33,937 bases of DNA, from assembly GCF_000379725.1 (NCBI RefSeq), contig NZ_KB903620.1, forward strand, positions 294,889 through 328,825, in the 5' to 3' direction. The notes under the pieces are model-generated. The model did not search any database. It saw nothing but the letters and a program-made list of their open reading frames with translations, and was not told the origin of the DNA. This stretch comes from Cytophaga aurantiaca DSM 3654 (GTDB lineage: Bacteria; Bacteroidota; Bacteroidia; Cytophagales; Cytophagaceae). The translations under genes and the position numbers were made by a program. Positions 1-9,040 of this stretch are shown in pieces (position 1 is the first letter of the stretch; each line of letters begins with the position of its first letter).

Positions 1-323
1 TATTCGCTGTCTTGAGATACTTTCACCCATGTGCCATTTTCATTTTTGTAAACCACTAAAGAAATATCTTCAATGTTTGAATCACCCAAACCTGCAAATA
101 CATACGTTAATGTACCAGACAAATCAAGGATTGTGTAATTGTCATTTAATGCAAAGTCAAATTCTGCTTTTGTAATGATTGCTTTGCCTTCATATTTTTT
201 TTCAATTTCTTTAACGAACTCTAATCCTTCTTCCATGATTGGTTTAATAGAAGTTGAGTTTTGTGCATTTGAAAAAAGTACTGTTGCAAAAATGAACGCG
301 ATTGGTAAAATGATTTTTTTCAT
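1..323 (-). CDS. secreted hypothetical protein, C-terminus cut by the window edge
   Basis: An open frame starts with ATG at 323 and runs off the left edge, giving 107 visible residues. The N-terminus (MKKIILPIAFIFATVLFSNA) is a clear signal peptide: two lysines, a hydrophobic core, and a probable cut after SNA or SNAQ. The mature part begins with a Lys/Glu-rich helix (about residues 28-47) followed by alternating polar and hydrophobic segments that look like beta strands. I recognise no family, and the missing C-terminus could hold the diagnostic part. It is probably exported to the periplasm or surface. The lspA terminator lies between it and lspA, so it is likely transcribed on its own. Confidence 0.75.
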   Translation of the reverse strand, partial: MKKIILPIAFIFATVLFSNAQNSTSIKPIMEEGLEFVKEIEKKYEGKAIITKAEFDFALNDNYTILDLSGTLTYVFAGLGDSNIEDISLVVYKNENGTWVKVSQDSE

Positions 324-474
324 GATCTGTTTTTTAGTGTTAAAATATGAGTAGTTTCAGTCCCAAAAAATACCAGTTTAAAGCATAAAAGCCAAATTTT
401 TTTATTAATAGGCTATAGATACTTGAAATAATGACATTTAGATGCAGGACTTCTTTGCAATGTATAATCAAATA

Positions 475-493
475 AGATGCCATAAAGGCATCT
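475..493 (-). terminator. probable intrinsic terminator after lspA
   Basis: A 7-bp stem (AGATGCC / GGCATCT) closes a 5-nt loop about 25 nt after the lspA stop. Read on the minus strand it is followed by TATTTG, so the U-tract is weak. Confidence 0.45.
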
Positions 494-517
494 GTTCAAT
501 ATTCTGATTTATTTTAA

Positions 518-1144
518 TTATACATTATCCTGACTTACTACAGGTTGTTCTGTCTTATGTTCTTTTTCCGGAAAATATTTTTTCTGAAAGATCAATATCA
601 TTGCTACACCAATAAAAATTGTTGCATCTGCAAAGTTAAAGATCGGCCACAGCGGATAATAGCTGCCGCCAAGTTTGCCTGGTAGCCATTCAGGAAGCTG
701 GCAATTACAAATGTCTACATAAAACATATCGATCACACGACCGTGGAACCACAACATAGGTGCATCGTACGTTGGCATATCTAAAAATACTCCATAAAAT
801 GTGCTATCCACAACATTGCCCATTGCACCGCCTAAAATCAATGCAATGCTCCAAAGAAATCCTTCGTGCATACCTTTTTTCGCCATATAATATAAGTATG
901 CAGCAATAGCTCCCATTGCAACCAAACGGAATAAGCTTAATACGAGCTTGCCATAGTTGCCTGCTATCTTAATACCGAAGGCCATACCTTCATTGGTAAT
1001 GTAATGCAATTTGAACCAGTCGCCGATGCGGATTGTAGGGTGTTCGTAGCCTTCAAACGGAAACGTTTTAAATACCCACAATTTAATTGCCTGATCAATT
1101 AAAATAACCAAGATGGTTAAAAGAAAATATTTGGTATAGCGCAT
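518..1144 (-). CDS. lspA: lipoprotein signal peptidase (signal peptidase II)
   Basis: LspA is an inner-membrane aspartyl protease that cuts the signal peptide from diacylglyceryl-modified prolipoproteins. The 208-residue protein has the family blocks in order: DQ near residue 17 in the first membrane helix, NEGMAFG at 51-57, GNVVDS at 110-115, VIDM with D139, and FNFAD with D173. D139 and D173 correspond to the catalytic aspartates. Four hydrophobic helices are visible. An insertion of about 25 residues (144-168, rich in P, W and G) lies between the two catalytic motifs; I believe this is common in Bacteroidota LspA, which is longer than the roughly 160-residue proteobacterial form. It starts with ATG, 91 bp downstream of ileS on the same strand, and is probably co-transcribed with it. 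Confidence 0.96.
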   Translation of the reverse strand: MRYTKYFLLTILVILIDQAIKLWVFKTFPFEGYEHPTIRIGDWFKLHYITNEGMAFGIKIAGNYGKLVLSLFRLVAMGAIAAYLYYMAKKGMHEGFLWSIALILGGAMGNVVDSTFYGVFLDMPTYDAPMLWFHGRVIDMFYVDICNCQLPEWLPGKLGGSYYPLWPIFNFADATIFIGVAMILIFQKKYFPEKEHKTEQPVVSQDNV

Positions 1145-1149
1145 TGTGT

Positions 1150-1180
1150 AAGTTATAAGTTTTAAGTTATAAGTTTTAAG
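1150..1180. repeat. tandem 14-bp AT-rich repeat between ileS and lspA
   Basis: The unit AAGTTATAAGTTTT occurs twice without change (1150-1163 and 1164-1177), followed by a partial copy (AAG). Degenerate related words (AACTTAAAACCTAAAA) continue to about 1233. It occupies part of the short gap between two same-strand genes; no function can be read from it. Confidence 0.7.
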
Positions 1181-1235
1181 AAAAAGGTGCTAAGAGATAG
1201 AAATTCTTAGAACATAGAACTTAAAACCTAAAACG

Positions 1236-4200
1236 TTATTTTTCAATTTTCATGATCAGCGTTTGCTCATCCATTTCAACTTCAGTTCCGCCTGTCAATT
1301 TTTCAACAAGGTTTAATGACAGCGCCTGCGTCTCGGTGCAAATATATTCCTGATTGGAACGAAGTGCACTGTTGATCAACTCATCGCTAATCTGAACAGT
1401 GATGCGGATCTTATCCTGCACTTCCAAGCCCATATCTTTACGGATGTTCTGAACACGATTCACAACATCCCGTGCAATACCTTCCTGACGCAATTCATCG
1501 CTTAATGTAATGTCTAATGCAACAGTAATTCCTCCTTCTGAAGCTACGGACCAGCCCGGTATATCCTGAGAACGAATCTCAACATCTTCCGCTGTGATCG
1601 GAATACGTATTCCATCATCAAGTTTCAGATCAAACGCATTCGTACGTTCAATAGCTGTAATATCATCTGCCGTTAATGCTGCAATTGCATTGCCGATCTC
1701 TTTCAGCTTTGCACCGTATTCTTTTCCTAATTTTTTGAAGTTCGGTTTGATTGTTTTTACAACAACACCTGATGTATCTTCAATGTATTCAATTGATTTT
1801 ACATTCACTTCATTTTTGATCAGATCTTCTACTGCCTGAATCTGTGCTTTCAAACGTGGCTGAAGAATCGGAATTAAAATACGTGAAAGCGGCTGACGAA
1901 CTTTTATCGTTTGTGCTTTACGGATTGAGTGTACAAGGGAAGATACACGCTGAGCAAGGCTCATGCGTTCTTCCAGTTCAAGATCTAAATACGCTTCGGT
2001 AATCTTAGGGAAGTCGGCAAGGTGTACAGATTCAACTGTATTTTTCTTACTTACTTCATTTAAGTCACGGAATAATTTATCCATGTAGAACGGAGCAATT
2101 GGCGCACCCAATTTTGCAACTGTTTCTAAACATGTATATAATGTTTGATATGCAGCTGTTTTGTCCGGGTTGTATTCGCCTTTCCAGAAACGTTTTCTGT
2201 TCAAACGAACGTACCAGTTACTCACATCGTCCACAACAAAATCCTGTATCAATCGTCCGGCTTTTGTTGGTTCGTAATCGCTGTAGGCATCACCAACTTC
2301 TTTGATCAACGATTGAAGTTTGGATAAAATCCAGCGGTCACTCTCTGTACGTTCTGCTAACGGAATTTCAGCTTCAGTAAATGTGAAACTATCTAAGTTC
2401 GCATACAATGCAAAGAATGAATAGGTATTCTGAAGTGTGCCAAAGAAACGGCGCTGCACTTCCGTGATACCATCTAAATTGAATTTAAGATTGTCCCACG
2501 GTTGCGCATTGGTGATCATATACCAACGCGTAGCATCAGGACCATATTTATCAATGGTTTCAAACGGGTTCACAACATTGCCTACACGTTTAGACATTTT
2601 GTTTCCGTTCTTATCTAATACCAATCCGTTTGCAATTACATTTTTGAATGCAACTTTATCGTACAGCATTCCCGAGATTGCATGCAATGTAAAGAACCAG
2701 CCACGTGTCTGATCCACACCTTCAGCAATGAAGTCTGCCGGATAATTATTATTAAATATTTCTTTGTTCTCGAACGGATAGTGCCACTGCGCATACGGCA
2801 TAGCACCAGAGTCAAACCAAACATCGATCAGGTCAAGTTCGCGTTTCATCGGTTTGCCCGAATCACTTACCAAAACAATGTTGTCAACGTATGGCCTGTG
2901 CAAGTCTTTAATATCTGTAGCTGTTTCAATTCCTGCTTTCTGTGCTTTAGCAATTTCAGCTTGTAACTCTTCAATAGAACCGATGCATTTTTCTTCTGAA
3001 CCATCTTCTGTACGCCAGATAGGAAGAGGTGTTCCCCAATAACGAGACCGCGAAAGATTCCAGTCAACTAAGTTTTCAAGCCAATTGCCAAATCTACCGG
3101 TACCGGTAGATTCCGGTTTCCAGTTGATGGTTTTATTTAATTCAACTAATCTGTCTTTCTTCGCTGTTGTTTTGATGAACCACGAATCCAGTGGATAGTA
3201 TAATACAGGCTTATCAGTTCTCCAGCAATGCGGATAACTGTGTTCGTATTTTTCAACTTTGAATGCGAGATTCGCTTCTTTCAATTTAATTGAAATACGT
3301 TCGTCTACACTTAAGTATTTATCTCTACCTTGTTTCTTGCGTTCAACTTCTTTTTCTTCATCTGTTAAGTATGCTTCTTTCACATACTCGCCAGCAAAGT
3401 CCGTAACTTCTTTTGTGAAACGGCCGCGTTTATCAACCAATGGATATTCGTTGCCGCGATCGTCTTTTGTTACGATCGAAGGGATACCTGCTTGTTTTGC
3501 AACGCGCGCATCGTCTGCACCAAAAGTTGGTGCAATGTGTACGATACCTGTACCATCTTCTGTGCTCACAAAGTCACCTGCAATCACACGGAACGCCGGA
3601 GTATCCGGTTGCAAATAGGGCATCAATTGTTCGTATTCAATACCAACTAAATCTTTCCCATTATAACTGCTAAGGATTTTGAATGGAATAAGTTTGTCGC
3701 CTTCTTTGTATTCTTCCAACGAAAGCTCTTTCGCTTTTTCAGAAAAATATTTTCCAACCAATGCTTTTGCAAGAATAACCTGAACAGGTTTAAACGTGTA
3801 TGGATTGTATGTTGAAACCAATACATATTCAATGTTCTCTCCTACCGCTAGTGCGCTATTAGATGGAAGTGTCCATGGAGTTGTCGTCCATGCAAGGAAA
3901 TAGGTATTGTCTGCAAACTTAGCATTTGCTTTCAGTTTGAACTGAGCAACCGCACTTGTATCACGAACATCTTTATATGTACCCGGCTGATTTAATTCAT
4001 GTGAGCTTAAACCTGTACCTGCAGCCGGTGAATATGGCTGTATGGTATATCCCTTGTACAATAAGTTTTTAGTATGGAATTCTTTTAATAAATGCCAAAC
4101 CGATTCAATGTAATTATTCTCGAATGTGATGTATGGTTTTTCAAGATCAACCCAATAGCCCATCTTCACCGTAAGATCATCCCACTCTGATTTGTATTTC

Positions 4201-4571
4201 ATTACAGACTCACGGCACTTTAGATTGTATTCTTCAACAGAAATCTTTTTGCCGATATCATCTTTGGTAATGCCAAGTTCTTTTTCAACCTGCAATTCAA
4301 CCGGCAAGCCGTGCGTGTCCCAGCCGCCTTTGCGCTTTACCTGAAAGCCCTGCATAGTTTTAAAACGGCAGAAAATATCTTTTACCGTACGGCCCATTAC
4401 GTGGTGTATGCCGGGCGTACCGTTAGCAGACGGCGGACCTTCGTAAAACGTAAACGTTGGTTTACCTTCTCGTGTATCTACCGATTTTTCAAAAATTTTC
4501 TTATCGTTCCAGAACTGTTGTACTTCTTTCCCAACTTCAGACAGTTCTGTTTTCTTTTCGTTATACTTCAC
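1236..4571 (-). CDS. ileS: isoleucyl-tRNA synthetase, long eukaryote-like type
   Basis: IleS charges tRNA-Ile with isoleucine. The 1111-residue class I synthetase shows the HIGH-type motif as GIHH (54-57, within PPSANGTPGIHHVMGR), an editing (CP1) domain with WTTTPWTLPSN (228-238) and GTGIVHIAPTFGADD (340-354), and the KMSKS motif as KMSKR (658-662). The length and the GIHH form match the eukaryote-like IleS class; I see no C-terminal zinc-binding cysteine cluster of the E. coli type. As general knowledge, this class includes mupirocin-tolerant enzymes, but resistance cannot be read from the sequence. The start is GTG at 4571: no in-frame ATG lies just upstream, and the codon sits inside the end of the exporter gene (11-bp overlap), which suggests translational coupling. 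lspA follows on the same strand. Confidence 0.97.
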   Translation of the reverse strand: MKYNEKKTELSEVGKEVQQFWNDKKIFEKSVDTREGKPTFTFYEGPPSANGTPGIHHVMGRTVKDIFCRFKTMQGFQVKRKGGWDTHGLPVELQVEKELGITKDDIGKKISVEEYNLKCRESVMKYKSEWDDLTVKMGYWVDLEKPYITFENNYIESVWHLLKEFHTKNLLYKGYTIQPYSPAAGTGLSSHELNQPGTYKDVRDTSAVAQFKLKANAKFADNTYFLAWTTTPWTLPSNSALAVGENIEYVLVSTYNPYTFKPVQVILAKALVGKYFSEKAKELSLEEYKEGDKLIPFKILSSYNGKDLVGIEYEQLMPYLQPDTPAFRVIAGDFVSTEDGTGIVHIAPTFGADDARVAKQAGIPSIVTKDDRGNEYPLVDKRGRFTKEVTDFAGEYVKEAYLTDEEKEVERKKQGRDKYLSVDERISIKLKEANLAFKVEKYEHSYPHCWRTDKPVLYYPLDSWFIKTTAKKDRLVELNKTINWKPESTGTGRFGNWLENLVDWNLSRSRYWGTPLPIWRTEDGSEEKCIGSIEELQAEIAKAQKAGIETATDIKDLHRPYVDNIVLVSDSGKPMKRELDLIDVWFDSGAMPYAQWHYPFENKEIFNNNYPADFIAEGVDQTRGWFFTLHAISGMLYDKVAFKNVIANGLVLDKNGNKMSKRVGNVVNPFETIDKYGPDATRWYMITNAQPWDNLKFNLDGITEVQRRFFGTLQNTYSFFALYANLDSFTFTEAEIPLAERTESDRWILSKLQSLIKEVGDAYSDYEPTKAGRLIQDFVVDDVSNWYVRLNRKRFWKGEYNPDKTAAYQTLYTCLETVAKLGAPIAPFYMDKLFRDLNEVSKKNTVESVHLADFPKITEAYLDLELEERMSLAQRVSSLVHSIRKAQTIKVRQPLSRILIPILQPRLKAQIQAVEDLIKNEVNVKSIEYIEDTSGVVVKTIKPNFKKLGKEYGAKLKEIGNAIAALTADDITAIERTNAFDLKLDDGIRIPITAEDVEIRSQDIPGWSVASEGGITVALDITLSDELRQEGIARDVVNRVQNIRKDMGLEVQDKIRITVQISDELINSALRSNQEYICTETQALSLNLVEKLTGGTEVEMDEQTLIMKIEK

Positions 4572-6990
4572 GGCTCTCGTCGTTTCTAGGTGTTTTAATT
4601 TCTAAACGTTGAAGATCGATTTCAACATCGTCATCTTCTGTATGCACTTTTTCGTGTCTGTCTTTAATGATCGGGTACAAATTGATTTTTTCGCCGCTGC
4701 TGAATGTTAACAACAATGCAGGCAATACAATCAGGTTTGTGAACATAGCAAAGAACAAAGTTAAGGACGTTAAAATTCCCAATGCAATTGTTCCGCCAAA
4801 ATCAGAGAAAGCAAATATCAGGAAGCCGCAGAACAATACGATGGATGTATAGATCATACTCACACCTTCTTCTTCTAACGACTTTACAACTGCTTGCATC
4901 ACACTTCCTTTGTAATGTTTTAATTCCTGCTTGAACTTACTCAGATAGTGAATAGTACTGTCAATGGAAATCCCAAACGAAATACCAAAGATCAATGCAG
5001 TACTAGGTTTCAGCGGGATGTTGAATAAACCCATGATACCTGCAGTCATTATGATTGGGATCATATTTGGTATTAATGAAATAAGAATGATCTTCGGATT
5101 GGTAAAGATGAATGCCATCATCAATGAAATCAAGGCAAAAGCCCAGACTAAGGATTCAGACAAATCGTCGATCAGATATTGATTGCCTTTTAAGAACAAT
5201 AACGTAGTGCCTGTAATGTGAACTTTTTGTGTTGCTGTATCAGGGAAGATCTCAAGCGTTTTAGGTCTGATGTTGTTTTCAACCAGCTGCCCCATTTTTT
5301 CTGTTCCGATATCCGCTACTTTGCATGTGAAACGGACATATTGACCTGTAGAGTCAACGAAAGAGCGCATCAGCTTATCTTCACCTTTGTCGTTTGTTTT
5401 CATGAACGACGACAAATATCCCATTTCCTGTTTGGTTGGTATCTCATAAAAGTCCGGCAAACCACTGTAGTAGGCTTGCTTTGCGCCCTTAATAATATTC
5501 AATACCGAAAGTGGGGGTGAAACGTTGTTCAATGATTTTAAGTACGATTCCAGTTCATCCAGTTTTTTAAGGTTTGCCGGAATACGAATACCCTTTTTCT
5601 TTCCTAAGTCTACTACAATTTCCAGAGGCATTACACCTTTGAAATGCTGCTCAAAGAAGGCCAAATCTGCTTTAACACCACTACTCTTCGGAAGATCATC
5701 AACCATGTAGGATATAACCTGTATGCGATAAATACCTACAATAGAAATTGCGATCAATAAGCTCGTAACGATATATACTACTGAACGGTAACGCAACACC
5801 ACATACTGTATCATGTTGTTTACACGTCTTAAGAAACGCAAATCCAAATGTTTCAACTGCTTGTCGCTTGGAGCAGGCAGATAACACAACATCGTTGGTA
5901 TTACTACCAATGTAATTACAAAGGTTGCAGCACTGATCAAGCCGGCAACCATACCGAATTCTTTGATGATGATAATGTCTGTGAAGTACAATACTAAGAA
6001 ACCAACGGCAGTATTCATGTTTGTCATGAATGTTAGGAAGCCGATCTTCTGAACAATTCTGCTGATCGCTTTTATTTTGTTTCCATGCTTACGGTATTCC
6101 TGATGATATTTATTGTACATGTAGATACAATTCGGAATCCCGATCACAATGATCAATGCCGGAAGCATTCCTGTAAGCAAGGTGATCTTGTAGTCAAGTA
6201 ATACGATCGTTCCCATTGTCCATACAACAGTTACAATGATCACCAGGAAGGTGAAGAATACTGCATACAGATTTTTAAAGAAAAAATATAAAATTAACGA
6301 AGTAACTAAGATCGAGAGTACAAGGAAAAACTTAAACTCTGCCTGCACATCACGCACCATAATTGTACGCACATATGGTAAGCCTGCAAAGTGCGTTTCA
6401 ACATTTGTTTGCTTTTTAAATTCTGCAGTAAGATCTAAGATATTTGAAACAATTTTTTGTCTGTTGTTGGAATTCAACTGTTTTGCATCGATTGATACTG
6501 CGATCAAGGCAGCATTGGTATTGGGATTTACAACTAACCCTTTATAAAACAACTGGTCACCGGCAAGCTGCATCATCGAATCAAGTTCATGTTGCGAAGT
6601 CGGTTTTCTTGTAAAAACAGGTTTTACATCCAATTTTTGATTCAGTGTATCTTTGATGAGCATCTTCATCGTTGGCAATGAGATCGCATCGTTTACGCCT
6701 TCCGACTTTTGTACTTCGTAACACAGGTCATAAAATTTGTTGAACGTTTCCAGTTTGAAAAGTTTGGGATCCTGTACACCAATAACCATGATGTTGCCAT
6801 CTTCACCAAACATATCACGAAACTCATTGAAATAAACCATATCCACATCGTTCTGTGGAACGACTTTCAAAAAATCGTAGGTTATCTCAATTTTAGAGGC
6901 TTTGTAGCCCATAAAGATTGTAATTGCCCCTGTTACAATTAAAAGAATTAATCGGAATTTAATAATAAGACTACCTAACTTTGACCACAT
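4561..6990 (-). CDS. RND-superfamily (MMPL/Patched-like) exporter
   Basis: An inner-membrane transporter of 809 residues. It has the duplicated RND layout: one N-terminal membrane helix (about 10-30), a large extracytoplasmic loop (about 35-200), five helices, another single helix (about 410-428), a second large loop, and five C-terminal helices ending in a charged cytoplasmic tail. The GISFGISIDSTIHYLSKF segment near the third-last helices is the typical MMPL motif with buried acidic residues. Substrate is unknown; homologues of this class move lipids, hopanoids or drugs. The frame is open upstream to a TTG at 7068, but I chose ATG at 6990 (MWSKLGSLI) because it sits directly before the first helix. 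Its stop overlaps the ileS start. Confidence 0.88.
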   Translation of the reverse strand: MWSKLGSLIIKFRLILLIVTGAITIFMGYKASKIEITYDFLKVVPQNDVDMVYFNEFRDMFGEDGNIMVIGVQDPKLFKLETFNKFYDLCYEVQKSEGVNDAISLPTMKMLIKDTLNQKLDVKPVFTRKPTSQHELDSMMQLAGDQLFYKGLVVNPNTNAALIAVSIDAKQLNSNNRQKIVSNILDLTAEFKKQTNVETHFAGLPYVRTIMVRDVQAEFKFFLVLSILVTSLILYFFFKNLYAVFFTFLVIIVTVVWTMGTIVLLDYKITLLTGMLPALIIVIGIPNCIYMYNKYHQEYRKHGNKIKAISRIVQKIGFLTFMTNMNTAVGFLVLYFTDIIIIKEFGMVAGLISAATFVITLVVIPTMLCYLPAPSDKQLKHLDLRFLRRVNNMIQYVVLRYRSVVYIVTSLLIAISIVGIYRIQVISYMVDDLPKSSGVKADLAFFEQHFKGVMPLEIVVDLGKKKGIRIPANLKKLDELESYLKSLNNVSPPLSVLNIIKGAKQAYYSGLPDFYEIPTKQEMGYLSSFMKTNDKGEDKLMRSFVDSTGQYVRFTCKVADIGTEKMGQLVENNIRPKTLEIFPDTATQKVHITGTTLLFLKGNQYLIDDLSESLVWAFALISLMMAFIFTNPKIILISLIPNMIPIIMTAGIMGLFNIPLKPSTALIFGISFGISIDSTIHYLSKFKQELKHYKGSVMQAVVKSLEEEGVSMIYTSIVLFCGFLIFAFSDFGGTIALGILTSLTLFFAMFTNLIVLPALLLTFSSGEKINLYPIIKDRHEKVHTEDDDVEIDLQRLEIKTPRNDESREV

Positions 6991-7259
6991 ATTCTGAATT
7001 TCAAATAAGGTGGCTAATTTAAGCAAATTTGCTGATATCTGTACTGTAAATGGTGCAGAGATCGTCAATTTAATGATTTGAAAATCTGAACCTTGCGTGT
7101 AAATGTAAGGATTTTCAAAAAGTCGTATAAAATGCCGAAACGAATAAACGTGGTATACTTCAAGTTGTCAGGGGTATGCAATAAAAAAACAAATGAATTT
7201 TGGTTTGTTTTTATACCTTAAACATCTGAGATGCGTTATAGATTTTTAAATAATTTATT

Positions 7260-7955
7260 ATGATTCAAATCAAAAACCCCTGTGATGCCAACTGGCAAGA
7301 AATGACGCCTGCTCAAAGTGGAAAATATTGCGGTGCCTGCGAAAAGGTGGTGGTTGATTTCAGTAAGATGAATGATGCGGAAATAAAAAATTACTTTGCA
7401 ACATACAAAGAGCAGAAGACCTGCGGGAGATTTTTAGATTCTCAATTAGATCGTCCGTTAGTTGTAACGTCGCCAACACGATTCAATGCATTTTTAAATC
7501 TCTTGAATCAAATACCTGTTGCCCGAACAGTTGTATTTTTTCTTACAAGTGCCCCCATGTGGATCAGTAGTTGCGTGAGAAATACGAATGAAGATATTAC
7601 GACCACCGGTGATTCAATAGCTGTTATTGAAGACCCGATAGATACAAGTCTAGGACATGATGTGCCCGTTCCGGTAGTAGGATTTGTAGTTCCTCATATT
7701 AAACAGGATAGTTCGATAAAATGCGGTGATGAAGTAATGGGCGAAGTTTCTCCACAGCAAACAATAAAATTTTTTCCTCCTCAAACAATAATGGGGGATG
7801 TTAAGGTATACGATCCATCAGATGATCCGGATACCATAGCTGTTACCATACCTGCAACCTCGCCGGATACAAGCGATGTTACCCTTCATATGATTAAAGG
7901 TAAAGTAATGATGACCGATACAATCTCTCAAAAAATAAAACGAAAGAAAAAATAA
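7260..7955 (+). CDS. Cys-motif membrane protein of Bacteroidota type, function unknown
   Basis: A 231-residue protein with an N-terminal module seen in many Bacteroidota membrane proteins: C8, a W-x-x-M-x-P stretch (12-17), GKYCGACEKVVVDFSKM (21-37, with the CGAC pair C24/C27), and CGRF (55-58). The module looks like a small metal- or redox-type knuckle, but its role is not established. A hydrophobic segment (about 88-105) may span the membrane once. The C-terminal 120 residues are rich in P, D and T with several VPV/VGFV turns and end in a lysine cluster (KIKRKKK); this part looks low in structure and matches nothing I know. The gene is convergent with the deamidase-like gene, and the two stop codons are directly adjacent with no base between them. 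Confidence 0.72.
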   Translation: MIQIKNPCDANWQEMTPAQSGKYCGACEKVVVDFSKMNDAEIKNYFATYKEQKTCGRFLDSQLDRPLVVTSPTRFNAFLNLLNQIPVARTVVFFLTSAPMWISSCVRNTNEDITTTGDSIAVIEDPIDTSLGHDVPVPVVGFVVPHIKQDSSIKCGDEVMGEVSPQQTIKFFPPQTIMGDVKVYDPSDDPDTIAVTIPATSPDTSDVTLHMIKGKVMMTDTISQKIKRKKK

Positions 7956-8834
7956 TTATTCAAACGGAAGTACTTCTGACACACGTTGCTGCCATTTCAA
8001 ACATTCGTTGTTAAAAATGGTTCTGTATGTTGAAATAATGGCTGCGTGCGTTTCATGAAACTGTTCATCCATTTCAGAATTGTATACGTAATCCCGGAAA
8101 ACATTTTCAAAGTTTAATACATTCCCTACAAGACTTCTGTAGTCATTAAGTAATACTTCCTGCGAAGCATCGTTCAGAATTGGTTTGATTTCATTTTCAT
8201 AAAATATTCCGGCTGTATTATTAATTGCAAGCCCTTTCTCTAACCAACCATTTTCTTTACTGTTGTCTTCGTATTTAAAAAAATCTGTCACACATTTATT
8301 TGCAAACCAATATGGAAAGATGACGTTAGGCTTTACAGGCTCGTCAGTATTGCCATCAAAAAAATCAAGCTGCGTATTCGTTACATATGATGTATTAAAC
8401 AAATACCACTCAGCATCCATCAACAAATAAATCAGCTTCTTCGTTTTTATTTTCGCAAGCCAGGCTTTATAAGGCACTGCACCATTGGGAAACAACACAC
8501 CATCAATCACCATTTTTGTAACTACACCGTCCTGTTCAACAAATAATACTGGCGCTACATGATATCCCCAGTCAATTTTGCCCGTGGGCGAAAGTTGATT
8601 TTTATCTTTAAATGTAATAACACGTGTATTGTAGGAAGTATAAATGCCCGGCGTAAATGCCCATATTTTAGCGAGCGTAATGCCTTGCCTTTTAGCCAAT
8701 AAAGAAATATAATGTGCAATGTTGTGGCAGTTTGCCTGTGGATACGTGAAAGGAATTCCTGCATTCTGTATTTGGTCAAACAGAATCTGTGCAGTTTGCA
8801 TATCAACCACAGTAGACTTGCCTTCTGTCAGCAA
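7956..8834 (-). CDS. protein-glutaminase-like deamidase, no signal peptide
   Basis: Residues 9-130 resemble the mature protein-glutamine glutaminase of Chryseobacterium, which deamidates glutamine side chains in proteins with a Cys-His-Asp triad in a papain/transglutaminase-like fold. Visible matches, from memory of that enzyme: VVDMQTAQILFDQIQN before the active site, the nucleophile in YPQANCHNIAHYI (C36), the histidine in WGYHVAPVLF (H92), and the aspartate in VIDGVLFPNGAV (D111). The last 160 residues have no counterpart there and I do not recognise them. Unlike the known secreted enzyme it has no signal peptide or pro-region, so it is probably cytoplasmic or exported by another route. 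TTG at 8834 is the working start: the similarity begins before the first ATG (8801, residue 12), and the frame is open back to a stop at 8892-8894. Confidence 0.72.
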   Translation of the reverse strand: MLTEGKSTVVDMQTAQILFDQIQNAGIPFTYPQANCHNIAHYISLLAKRQGITLAKIWAFTPGIYTSYNTRVITFKDKNQLSPTGKIDWGYHVAPVLFVEQDGVVTKMVIDGVLFPNGAVPYKAWLAKIKTKKLIYLLMDAEWYLFNTSYVTNTQLDFFDGNTDEPVKPNVIFPYWFANKCVTDFFKYEDNSKENGWLEKGLAINNTAGIFYENEIKPILNDASQEVLLNDYRSLVGNVLNFENVFRDYVYNSEMDEQFHETHAAIISTYRTIFNNECLKWQQRVSEVLPFE

Positions 8835-8903
8835 GGGATGTTTTTCGTTCGTTGTAATAAATTTGGCTGGAAAGAACGTTGATCTGAATAATCAAACGAT
8901 ACT

Positions 8904-8912
8904 GCAAAAGTA
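8904..8912 (-). promoter_or_regulatory. Bacteroidota-type -7 box upstream of the deamidase-like gene
   Basis: Minus strand reads TACTTTTGC, matching the Bacteroidota -7 consensus TAnnTTTG. A TTG at the usual -33 spacing is not present, so this is a half-supported promoter. It would give a leader of about 65 nt before the TTG start at 8834. Confidence 0.35.
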
Positions 8913-9010
8913 CATCTTTTTAGAGAATTAAAATATACGCATTTCAATTTTACCTTTTAATAATATGCTTTTAGATTCATTGTGCTTTTTACAAAATCAT
9001 ATTATAGAAT

Positions 9011-9040
9011 GATTACAGGATTTTATAGGATTGTCCGATT
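9011..9040. repeat. degenerate GATT-spaced repeat
   Basis: GATT recurs at 8-10-nt spacing (GATTACAG, GATTTTATAG, GATTGTCC, GATT) directly downstream of the sulfotransferase stop codon. It is a short imperfect tandem repeat with no evident function. Confidence 0.4.

Noticed and set aside
3259-3618. 119-codon plus-strand frame inside ileS
   Set aside because: Antisense to a clear, complete ileS with well-placed motifs; the reading is Ser/Phe-rich, as expected of a shadow frame.
6991-7068. 26-residue N-terminal extension of the RND exporter from a TTG
   Set aside because: The ATG at 6990 directly precedes the first membrane helix; the extension has no export or family feature.
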